DNA of 64,000 nt from Kocuria palustris (GTDB taxonomy: Bacteria > Actinomycetota > Actinomycetes > Actinomycetales > Micrococcaceae): contig NZ_VDOR01000006.1 of assembly GCF_007666205.1 (NCBI RefSeq), forward strand, positions 62,001 to 126,000, in the 5' to 3' direction. Below the pieces are notes generated by a model, which saw only the letters and a list, made by a program, of their open reading frames with translations, searched no databases and was not told where the DNA came from. Below, piece by piece: positions 33,301-40,610 of this stretch. A program made the translations under genes and the position numbers. Positions within the stretch are counted from its first letter, which is position 1, and the number at the start of each line of letters is the position of its first letter.

Positions 33301-34706
33301 TCCGAGCTCGGGTCCGCATCCCCCTGGGGGCTCTCGGCCGCATCCGCTCCCGAGCCCGCGTCGTCCGCGGAGCCCGACTCGGAGTCGAGCAGGCTGCGCA
33401 GCGCTGCGTCGAACTCGTCCTCGGAGGCCGTCAGCAGGCCGCGCCGGGACTCGTAGCCCTCGGGGTCGTCGAGGTCCTCGTCCGTGGGCAGCAGCTCCGG
33501 GGCCTCCCACAGGCCGTCGCGGTCGTCGAGGCCGCGGCGCTGCTCGACGCGCTCCCAGAAGGCCGCGGCATCGCGCATGCGGCGCGGGCGCAGCTCGAGG
33601 CCGATCAGCGACGCGAAGGCGTGCTCGGCGGGGCCGCCCGAGGCGCGGCGGCGCCGGATGGTCTCGGACAGCGCGGCCGCCGACGGGAGATTCGCGGTCG
33701 CGCGCACGGTCACGACGTCGACCCAGCCCTCGATGAGCGCCAGCAGCGTCTCGAGGCGGTTCAGCACGGCCTTCTGCTCGGCGCTCTGCTCCGGCACGAA
33801 CACCCCGGAGCTCAGCGCCTCCTGCACCGCGCTGGGATCCGTCGGGTCGATGTCCGAGGCCAGGCCCTCGATGCGCTCCATGTCGATGTGGATCTCGCGG
33901 GAGAACCGCGTGATCAGATCGATCAGGTGCCCGCGCAGCCAGGGCGCCGCGTGGAAGAGGCGCGTGTGCACGACCTCGCGCACGGCCAGGTAGATCACGA
34001 TCTCCTGCGCCGGGATGTCCAGCCCCTCGCCGAACTCCTCGACGTTGCGCGGGAGCATGGCCGAGCGGTCCTCGGCCAGCGGCAGCCCGATGTCCGAGGA
34101 CGAGACGACCTCGGCCGCCAGGCCGCCGATGGCCTGGCCGAGCTGCATGGCGAACATCATGCCGCCGGCCCCGGCGAGCATGTGCGAGGCCCCGCCCATC
34201 ATCTGGGACAGCTCCTCGGGCATCTGCCGCGTGATGGTGTCGGTCAGAGCCTTGGTGACCGACTCGGCCACGGGCCCCGTGATCTCCTGCCAGGTCCCGA
34301 ACGTGCCCTCGACCCACTCGGAGCGCGACCAGGCGGCCGGCTGGACCGGGCCCCGGCCGAAGACGGTGTGGTCGTCGACCCACAGCTGGGCCAGCTGCAC
34401 GGCGTCGTCCACGATCTTGCGCTGGGAGTCCGTCACGGACGGATCGCCCGCGGCGGAGACGACCCGTCGGGCGTGGTCCTGGGCGGCCTTCCAGTTGACG
34501 GGTCCGTCGGAGGCGGAGGCCGAGAACATGGACTGCACCTGCGCGAACATGGCCTGCATGGCGCCCGGGTCGGTCGGCATGCCCATCTTCTGCAGATCCT
34601 CCGGCGAGATCCCCGACTGCCCGAGGAACTGCTGGAACATCTGCTGGAAGGGGTCATCGCCCTGACCCTGGCGGTCGTCGTCGCCGTTCGGTGACTGGGG
34701 GCTCAT
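33201..34706 (-). CDS. Zincin_2 (DUF2342) family protein, putative zinc-dependent metalloprotease
   Basis: 501 residues. Family landmarks: FQQMFQQFLGQSGISPEDLQ at the N-terminus, a GPVQPAAWSRSEWVEGT segment near 125, a hydrophobic Gly/Met-rich helix (about 165-200), REVVHTRLFHAAPWLRGHL near 235 and LLALIEGWVDVV near 318. The relatives with the F420 locus have EGHAEHV at the last position; here it is EGWVDVV, so a key His is missing and I see no HExxH. Protease activity is therefore doubtful. The last ~70 residues are an acidic Ser/Asp/Gly repeat overlapping the neighbouring gene. Divergent from the PDZ-Lon gene, as Rv3195/Rv3194c in mycobacteria (from memory). Confidence 0.82.
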   Translation of the reverse strand: MSPQSPNGDDDRQGQGDDPFQQMFQQFLGQSGISPEDLQKMGMPTDPGAMQAMFAQVQSMFSASASDGPVNWKAAQDHARRVVSAAGDPSVTDSQRKIVDDAVQLAQLWVDDHTVFGRGPVQPAAWSRSEWVEGTFGTWQEITGPVAESVTKALTDTITRQMPEELSQMMGGASHMLAGAGGMMFAMQLGQAIGGLAAEVVSSSDIGLPLAEDRSAMLPRNVEEFGEGLDIPAQEIVIYLAVREVVHTRLFHAAPWLRGHLIDLITRFSREIHIDMERIEGLASDIDPTDPSAVQEALSSGVFVPEQSAEQKAVLNRLETLLALIEGWVDVVTVRATANLPSAAALSETIRRRRASGGPAEHAFASLIGLELRPRRMRDAAAFWERVEQRRGLDDRDGLWEAPELLPTDEDLDDPEGYESRRGLLTASEDEFDAALRSLLDSESGSADDAGSGADAAESPQGDADPSSDQGPDADPDSAPGSGSGPDSDPDSGSGSGDSGR

Positions 34707-34720
34707 GGTCCTCGATCCTG
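34707..34720 (-). promoter_or_regulatory. Possible leaderless -10 box of the DUF2342 gene
   Basis: CAGGAT (34720 to 34715), eight bases, ATG at 34706. A GAGG directly before the ATG is too close to be a normal ribosome site. Confidence 0.35.
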
Positions 34721-34920
34721 TTCTGCGTCGATGGCTGCGCGCACGGCTCTGCGGGGCAGGCGGCGGCGCGCAGGGTGTCTGCGCGGCTCGGCCGGCCGAG
34801 AGCCGACCCGGGACGAGTCGGGCTCGGCCGGCCTGCGATGCCCCCAGCGTAGCGACCGCGTCCGAGCGCGTCGCCGGGGCAGGGGCTCTTTCGCTGGGAG
34901 CATGCCGGCCCGGGGGCGAC

Positions 34921-34926
34921 TAGGAT
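34921..34926 (+). promoter_or_regulatory. -10 box of the PDZ-Lon protease gene
   Basis: TAGGAT followed by a ~38-nt leader to the GTG at 34971. Here the nearby codons do not provide an in-frame start, so a short leader is predicted. Confidence 0.4.
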
Positions 34927-34970
34927 CGGCGGCATCGCCCGCCGCCGATCGATCCCGAGGTCTCCACGCC

Positions 34971-36032
34971 GTGTCCCGTCTCCGATTCCGCCCGGGCATG
35001 GAAGCCGGATCGCTGATCGCGGCCGCCGTCCTGCTGGTCGCGTGCGCCTGGGCTCCCGCTCCGTACGTCGTGGAGCGGCCGGGCCCCACCTTCGACATCA
35101 CCGAGGAGGTGGGCGACGAGCCGATCATGACGATCGAGGGCGCGCAGACGCACCCCTCGGACTCCCGGCTCGACTTCTCGACCGTCTACGTCGTCGGGGG
35201 ACCCGGCTCCAGCCCGCGGGCCCTGGAGACGGTGATCTCGTGGGCCGATCCGGGAATGGCCGTGGTGCCCCTCGAGGTCATGTACCCGCCGGCGGCCACC
35301 CGGCAGCAGGTCTCCGACTCCGGGACGGCCGCCATGGAGTCCTCTCAGGACATGGCGATCGCCGCGGCGCTCAACGACCTCGACCTCGACTACTCGACGC
35401 GCCTGACCGTCGCCTCGACGGTTCCGGGGGCCCCGTCGGAGTCCGTGCTGCGCGCCGGCGATGAGCTGATCGAGCTCGACGGCGCCCCGATCGGCTCGCT
35501 CGAGTCGCTGCGCGACGACCTCGATGCGCTCGAGGGCGACACCGCCGAGGTGACGGTCGATCGCGATGGGCGGCGCGAGACGCTGGAGGTCGGGACCGTG
35601 GACTCGCCCGAGGGACGGCAGCTCGGCGTCTACCTGGACCGGGAGTTCGACTTCCCCCTGGAGGTCGGCTTCGGCCTCGAGGACGTGGGCGGGCCGAGCG
35701 CGGGGATGATGCTGTCGCTGAGCCTCGTGGACCAGCTCACGGAGGGATCGCTGGCCGGCGACCACCACGTGGTCGGCACGGGCACGATCGACGCCGAGGG
35801 GGATGTCGGGCCGATCGGAGGGGTGCGCCAGAAGATGCTCGGCGCCTCCGAGACCGGGGCCGATCTGTTCCTGGCCCCCGTCGAGAACTGCGACGAGGTG
35901 CGCGGACACGTCCCGGACGACCTGCCGGTGGTCGCGGTGGACACGCTCGACGACGCCGAGGACGCCCTCGGCGTCCTGGCCGGGGACGGGGACCTCGCCG
36001 CGCTGCCGAGCTGCGAGGGCGGCGACGGCTGA
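34971..36032 (+). CDS. Membrane-anchored PDZ-Lon (S16) protease
   Basis: 353 residues. An N-terminal signal/anchor helix (about 10-25, AGSLIAAAVLLVACAW) exports the rest. A PDZ domain (about 145-200, VLRAGDELIELDGAPIGSLE) is followed by a Lon-type proteolytic domain: catalytic Ser in GGPSAGMMLSL near 243 and Lys in GGVRQKMLGA near 285. There is no AAA domain, so it acts without ATP outside the membrane (YlbL-like in Bacillus, Rv3194c-like in mycobacteria). GTG start with a GAGG 11 bases upstream. An ATG a few codons in (34998) is possible but would cut the basic N-region. Followed by the UPF0182 gene, a conserved pairing. Confidence 0.9.
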   Translation: MSRLRFRPGMEAGSLIAAAVLLVACAWAPAPYVVERPGPTFDITEEVGDEPIMTIEGAQTHPSDSRLDFSTVYVVGGPGSSPRALETVISWADPGMAVVPLEVMYPPAATRQQVSDSGTAAMESSQDMAIAAALNDLDLDYSTRLTVASTVPGAPSESVLRAGDELIELDGAPIGSLESLRDDLDALEGDTAEVTVDRDGRRETLEVGTVDSPEGRQLGVYLDREFDFPLEVGFGLEDVGGPSAGMMLSLSLVDQLTEGSLAGDHHVVGTGTIDAEGDVGPIGGVRQKMLGASETGADLFLAPVENCDEVRGHVPDDLPVVAVDTLDDAEDALGVLAGDGDLAALPSCEGGDG

Positions 36033-36072
36033 GGCCGGTCGCGTCCCGGCCTGCCCAGGGGATTCACCGACT

Positions 36073-36101
36073 TTGCCCATGTCGCCGACAGGGCGGACAA
36101 T
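36073..36101 (+). promoter_or_regulatory. Sigma-70-type promoter of the UPF0182 gene
   Basis: TTGCCC (36073-36078), 17-bp spacer, GACAAT (36096-36101). The predicted leader is about 115 nt to the GTG start. Confidence 0.55.
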
Positions 36102-36221
36102 GGCTGGGGCGCGCCTCCACCGGTGCGCCGACCACCTGACGATCAGTCGCCGGGCCTCCACCGAGGGCTCCGCCGCGCGGCGGATCGCACGCACCGACCC
36201 CCAGGGAAGGCCCAGGCTCAC

Positions 36222-39200
36222 GTGACCGCTGGACCAGCAGAACCGCCCCGCCCGCCGAGGGGCCCATCAGGCAGCACTCCGACGGGAGACGGACCGGCCG
36301 CGCGCCAGTCCAAGCGCACCGGGGCCCTGCTGCCCACGATCATCATCGTGGTGGCCCTGATCGCGGCCTTCGTCGCGTTCACGCAGGTGTACACCGAGAT
36401 CCTGTGGTTCGACCAGGTCGGCTTCCTCGACGTCTTCGCGACCCAGAACATCGCCCGCGTGGTCCTGTTCATCCTGGCGGCGCTGCTCGTGGCGGCGCTG
36501 CTGTGGCTGTCGATGCGCCTGGCGCACCGCCACCGCCCGATCACGGCGGCCGATGCCCTCGACGACAACCTCCGCCGCTACCAGCAGGCCTTCGAGCCGG
36601 TGCGCCGGATCGCCATGATCGCCATCCCGGTGCTCTTCGGCCTGTTCACGGCCTCCACGATCGCCTCCCAGTGGGAGACGGTCCTGCTGTTCTTCCACCA
36701 GGTCCCCTTCGGGCAGGACGACCCCGAGTTCGGCATGGACCTGTCTTTCTGGGTCTTCACCCTGCCGTTCCTGCAGCTGGTCCTCGGCTTCCTGACCTCC
36801 ACGCTGCTGCTGTGCGGCATCGCTGCCCTGCTCGTGCACTACCTCTACGGCGGCATCCGGCTCTCGGAGCGCGGCCTGAGCTTCAGCCGCCCCGCGCGCA
36901 TCCAGCTGGCCGTGACGGCGGCGGCGTTCCTGATCCTGCAGGCCGTGAGCTTCTGGCTGGATCGCTACGCGACCCTGCAGTCCACCGCCGGCAGCTGGAC
37001 CGGTGCCATGCACACCGACATCAACGCCGTGATCCCGGTGCGCGGGATCCTGGCCGCGGCGGCGCTCGTGGTCGCGGCCCTGTTCATCGCCTCGGCGGTC
37101 ATGGGCCGCTGGCGGCTGCCCATGATCGGCACGGCGATGCTCGCGATCGTCGCGATCGTCGCCGGCGGCATCTACCCCTCCCTCGTGCAGCGCTTCCAGG
37201 TCGTGCCCTCGGAGCAGCAGATGGAGGAGGAGTACATCCAGCGCAACATCGACGGCACGCGCGCCGCCTTCGCCCTGGACGACACCGAGACCCAGCCCTA
37301 CGACGCCACGACGCAGACCGAGGAGGGAGCGCTGGCCGGCTACGAGGAGACCACCAGCAACATCCGCCTGCTCGATCCCAACGTCGTGTCGCCGGCCTTC
37401 GGCCAGCTGCAGCAGTTCCGCCCCTACTACTCGTTCCCCTCGACCCTCAACGTCGACCGCTACGAGATCGACGGCCAGGTCCAGGACACCGTGCTCGCCG
37501 CCCGCGAGCTCAACCAGGGCGAGACCGAGGGCTGGTACAACCAGCACGTCGTCTACACGCACGGCTACGGGCTGATCGCCGCCTACGGCGACCGCGTGCA
37601 GGCAGACGGCTCCCCGTCGTTCATCCAGGGCGGCATCATGGCCGAGGGCGAGATCTCCGAGGACTACGAGCCGCGGATCTACTTCGGCGAGCAGTCGCCG
37701 GAGTACTCGGTGGTCGGCGGTGCGGAGGGGGATCCGCACCTCGAGCTGGACCGCCCGTCGACCTCCGACGACGAGGAGAACGACGTCCGCACGACCTTCT
37801 CCGGCGACGGCGGCCCGAACGTGGGCAATCCGCTGAACCGGCTGTCCTACGCGATCAAGTTCCAGTCGACCGACCTGATGTTCTCCGATGCGGTGCGCCC
37901 GGACTCCCAGGTGCTCTTCGACCGCACGCCGCGCGAGCGCGTCGAGAAGGTCGCCCCCTACCTGACGGTCGACGGCAACCCGTACCCGGCGATCGTCGAC
38001 GGCCGCGTCAAGTGGATCGTGGACGCCTACACGACCTCGGACTCGTACCCGTACTCGACCCCCATGGAGCTCGACGACGCGACCGAGGACACCGCGACCG
38101 CCGAGGGCGCCTCGGCCGCGCTGCCCAGCGAGCAGGCCAACTACATGCGCAACTCGGTCAAGGCGACCGTGGACGCGTACGACGGCTCCGTGGATCTCTA
38201 CGCCTGGGACGACGAGGACCCGGTCCTGCAGGCCTGGCAGGGCATCTTCCCGGCCTCCTACAAGCCGTACTCGGAGATGTCCGCCGAGCTCATGGAGCAC
38301 GTGCGCTACCCGGAGGACGTCTTCAAGGTCCAGCGCGAGCTGCTCAACCGCTACCACGTCACCGACGCGGGCTCGTTCTACGCCGGCGACGACGTCTGGT
38401 CGATCCCCAACGACCCGACGACCGAGGCGAACACGGCGATCCCGCCGTACTACCTCTCGATGCAGATGCCGGGGGAGTCGGAGGCCAGCTTCCAGCTCAC
38501 GACCCCGTTCATCCCGCAGCAGAACGAGGGGGAGAACTCCCGCAACGTGCTCTACGGGTACCTGGCCGCCAACGGCGATGCCGGCACCGGCGAGGACGGC
38601 GTGAAGTCCGAGGAGTACGGCTCCATGAAGCTGCTCGAGCTCCCGCGCAGCTCGGTGGTCCCGGGCCCGGGTCAGGCGCAGAACAACTTCAACTCGAACA
38701 CCGAGGTCTCCTCGGCGCTGAACCTGCTGCGCCAGGGCGGCTCCGAGGTGATCAACGGCAACATGCTCGCCCTGCCGGTCAACGACGGGATGATGTACAT
38801 CCAGCCGGTGTACGTGCGCTCCTCGGGCGAGTCCGGCTATCCGACGCTGCGCCGCGTGCTGGTCAGCTTCGGCGAGGAGGTCGGCTTCGCCCCGACCCTC
38901 GACGAGGCCCTCGACCAGGTCTACGGCGGCGACTCCGGGGCCCAGACGGCCGACGGCGCCGGCGTCAGCGACGCGGATGCCGCGGCGGGCGGCGAGCAGC
39001 CGGCGGGCGAGGACCAGCCGGCCGAGGAGCCCACGGACGGGGCCTCGACGCCGCCGACCGGCGGCACCGATCTGGAGTCGGCGCTCTCGGATGCCGGGGA
39101 CGCCATGGAGGACTCCCAGACGGCCATGGAGGACGGCGACTGGGCGGCCTACGGGCAGGCGCAGGATCGCCTGGACGACGCCCTGGCCCGCGCCATGGAG

Positions 39201-39263
39201 GCCGAGGGCATCTCGACCTCCGGCGGCGGCCAGGGGCCGGTGGCCCCGGACGCCGGGCAGTGA
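36222..39263 (+). CDS. UPF0182 family large membrane protein
   Basis: 1013 residues. About seven transmembrane helices lie in the first 330 residues (the first is LLPTIIIVVALIAAFVAF near 32-49), with the characteristic YTEILWFDQVGFLDVF between helices 1 and 2. A long extracytoplasmic domain follows, with LNRLSYAIKF, YPAIVDGRVKWIVDAYT and YSTPMELD motifs, all hallmarks of UPF0182 (COG1615). The last ~100 residues are Asp/Glu/Gly-rich, then a predicted amphipathic helix (MEDGDWAAYGQAQDRLDDAL). Function is unknown. GTG at 36222 with AGGGAAGG upstream. Closed by a strong terminator at 39311-39363. Confidence 0.92.
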   Translation: MTAGPAEPPRPPRGPSGSTPTGDGPAARQSKRTGALLPTIIIVVALIAAFVAFTQVYTEILWFDQVGFLDVFATQNIARVVLFILAALLVAALLWLSMRLAHRHRPITAADALDDNLRRYQQAFEPVRRIAMIAIPVLFGLFTASTIASQWETVLLFFHQVPFGQDDPEFGMDLSFWVFTLPFLQLVLGFLTSTLLLCGIAALLVHYLYGGIRLSERGLSFSRPARIQLAVTAAAFLILQAVSFWLDRYATLQSTAGSWTGAMHTDINAVIPVRGILAAAALVVAALFIASAVMGRWRLPMIGTAMLAIVAIVAGGIYPSLVQRFQVVPSEQQMEEEYIQRNIDGTRAAFALDDTETQPYDATTQTEEGALAGYEETTSNIRLLDPNVVSPAFGQLQQFRPYYSFPSTLNVDRYEIDGQVQDTVLAARELNQGETEGWYNQHVVYTHGYGLIAAYGDRVQADGSPSFIQGGIMAEGEISEDYEPRIYFGEQSPEYSVVGGAEGDPHLELDRPSTSDDEENDVRTTFSGDGGPNVGNPLNRLSYAIKFQSTDLMFSDAVRPDSQVLFDRTPRERVEKVAPYLTVDGNPYPAIVDGRVKWIVDAYTTSDSYPYSTPMELDDATEDTATAEGASAALPSEQANYMRNSVKATVDAYDGSVDLYAWDDEDPVLQAWQGIFPASYKPYSEMSAELMEHVRYPEDVFKVQRELLNRYHVTDAGSFYAGDDVWSIPNDPTTEANTAIPPYYLSMQMPGESEASFQLTTPFIPQQNEGENSRNVLYGYLAANGDAGTGEDGVKSEEYGSMKLLELPRSSVVPGPGQAQNNFNSNTEVSSALNLLRQGGSEVINGNMLALPVNDGMMYIQPVYVRSSGESGYPTLRRVLVSFGEEVGFAPTLDEALDQVYGGDSGAQTADGAGVSDADAAAGGEQPAGEDQPAEEPTDGASTPPTGGTDLESALSDAGDAMEDSQTAMEDGDWAAYGQAQDRLDDALARAMEAEGISTSGGGQGPVAPDAGQ

Positions 39264-39310
39264 CCGGGCGTCGGCAGGCTCTCGGCCGCGGCTGCTGAGC
39301 CGCTGATCGG

Positions 39311-39363
39311 GACGAGGCCCCGGGGCGGGCGCGCGCATCGCGCACCCGCCCCGGGGCCTCGTC
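39311..39363 (+). terminator. Strong terminator after the UPF0182 gene
   Basis: GACGAGGCCCCGGGGCGGG and its inverse CCCGCCCCGGGGCCTCGTC form a perfect 19-bp stem with an inner GCGC/GCGC extension. Confidence 0.75.
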
Positions 39364-39425
39364 GTCGCCGGAGGGCCTCCGGCGCCGCAGGGTGGCCGGC
39401 GGGTGAACGGCCGACGACCCCCGGT

Positions 39426-39454
39426 TTGCACGTCGCCGCGCAGGTGCGTATAGT
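39426..39454 (+). promoter_or_regulatory. Promoter of the initiator tRNA gene
   Basis: TTGCAC (39426-39431), 17-bp spacer, TATAGT (39449-39454). Best sigma-70 match in the window, 13 bases before the mature tRNA 5' end. Confidence 0.75.
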
Positions 39455-39467
39455 CGTTCTCTGTCGC

Positions 39468-39544
39468 CGCGGGGTGGAGCAGTTCGGTAGCTCGCTGGGC
39501 TCATAACCCAGAGGTCGCAAGTTCAAATCTTGCCCCCGCAACCA
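39468..39544 (+). tRNA. Initiator tRNA-fMet (anticodon CAU)
   Basis: 77 nt including an encoded CCA. Acceptor stem CGCGGGG/CCCCGCA leaves position 1 (C) unpaired with A72, the mismatch that marks initiator tRNA for formylation. The anticodon stem has three G-C pairs (CTGGG/CCCAG) around the CAT anticodon at 39502-39504, the second initiator hallmark. The T-loop TTCAAAT is standard. It has its own promoter and terminator and is not in a cluster. Confidence 0.95.
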
Positions 39545-39546
39545 GA

Positions 39547-39587
39547 GAAGGCCCCGTCATCGGCTCGCAGCCGATGACGGGGCCTTC
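39547..39587 (+). terminator. Terminator of the tRNA-fMet gene
   Basis: GAAGGCCCCGTCATCGGCT and AGCCGATGACGGGGCCTTC form a perfect 19-bp stem with a 3-nt loop, two bases after the CCA end. Confidence 0.85.
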
Positions 39588-39634
39588 GTCATGCACTGGA
39601 TCCGCCGGGTCAGGGCCTGCGGGCCGGTGCGACT

Positions 39635-39673
39635 GCGGCGGGCGGAGGCCCCTGGAAGACCTCCGCCCGCCGC
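39635..39673 (-). terminator. Terminator of the pspA-like gene
   Basis: GCGGCGGGCGGAGG (39635-39648) and CCTCCGCCCGCCGC (39660-39673), a perfect 14-bp stem, 40 bases beyond the pspA stop codon on the minus strand. Confidence 0.65.
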
Positions 39674-39712
39674 TCGGTTCAGCGCTCGAGGCGCCTCAGC
39701 GCCGTCTGCCGA

Positions 39713-40483
39713 TCAGTGCTCGATCTCGCCGATCTGCTGGGGAGTGGGCAGCGTGCCGAGCTGCTCGGCGGGCCGTCCGGCCTTGAGCGCGGCGAAGCGG
39801 GCCTCGACCTCCGACTCCTGGCTGAGGTCCTCGAGGGACTCGAACTGGGCGTCGAGGCTCGACGCCGCGAGCTCCTGCTGGCCCATCACACGGGCCTCCT
39901 CGCGGCGGATCTTGTCCTCGAAGCGCGAGACCTCGCTCGTGGGATCCATGACGTCGAAGGCCTTGAGCGCGTCCTGGACCTGCGACTGCGCCTGGACCGT
40001 CTTCTGCCGGGCATTGAGCTCATCGCGCTTGCTCGACAGCTCCTGGAGCTTGCGGCGCATCTTCTCCAGACCGTCCTTGAGGCGGTTGACCACCTCGGTC
40101 TGCGCCTGGATCTGGGGCTCGGCGCCGCGGGCCTCGTTCTCGTGCTGCATCTGGCGCTGCAGGGCGATCCGGGCCAGGTTGTCGAACTTCTCCGCCTCGC
40201 CGCTGCTGCCCGACGCGCGCAGCTGGTCGGCGCGGTTCGAGGCCGCCATGGCCTTCGAGCCCCACTCCTGCGCCTCGCGCACGTCCTCGTCATGGTCCTG
40301 CTCGAGCAGCCGCAGCTGGCCGATCGTCTGGGCGACTGCGGCCTCGGCCTCGCGGATGTTCTCCGTGTAGTCGCGCACCATCTGCTCGAGCATCTTCTGC
40401 GGATCCTCGGCGGAGTCGATCAGCGCGTTGATGTTGGCGCGGGTGAGCTGGGCGATGCGCCCGAAGATGGACTGCTTGGTCAT
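39713..40483 (-). CDS. pspA: PspA/IM30 family membrane-associated protein
   Basis: 256 residues, almost entirely coiled coil. The family N-terminus is clear: IFGRIAQLTRANINALIDSA then DPQKMLEQMVRDYTENIREA (residues 6-45). This is an amphipathic ESCRT-III-like membrane-binding helix. A C-terminal Pro/Gln segment ends in QIGEIEH. PspA proteins form rods on stressed membranes and maintain integrity. AGGAGGA lies six bases before the ATG. It sits 127 bp downstream of the TPM-domain gene on the same strand, the usual PspA/TPM pairing, so joint expression is likely. Confidence 0.9.
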   Translation of the reverse strand: MTKQSIFGRIAQLTRANINALIDSAEDPQKMLEQMVRDYTENIREAEAAVAQTIGQLRLLEQDHDEDVREAQEWGSKAMAASNRADQLRASGSSGEAEKFDNLARIALQRQMQHENEARGAEPQIQAQTEVVNRLKDGLEKMRRKLQELSSKRDELNARQKTVQAQSQVQDALKAFDVMDPTSEVSRFEDKIRREEARVMGQQELAASSLDAQFESLEDLSQESEVEARFAALKAGRPAEQLGTLPTPQQIGEIEH

Positions 40484-40610
40484 GGTCCGTTCCTCCTGTG
40501 GTCGGGGTGCTGCGGGGATCGTGGGTCGTGGATCGTCGGTCGGATGCGGGTGGTCTGATGCGACGGGCCGGCTGGTGCCGCTCGGCCGGGTCCGGGAGGG
40601 CGGGGGGAGG

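Noticed and set aside
36267-39431. Open frame of over 1000 codons opposite the UPF0182 gene
   Set aside because: No family motifs; rich in His/Arg/Gly/Val as expected for the complement of a GC-rich gene.
39468-39544. tRNA gene as an integration site
   Set aside because: No duplicated 3' tRNA fragment or integrase in the window.
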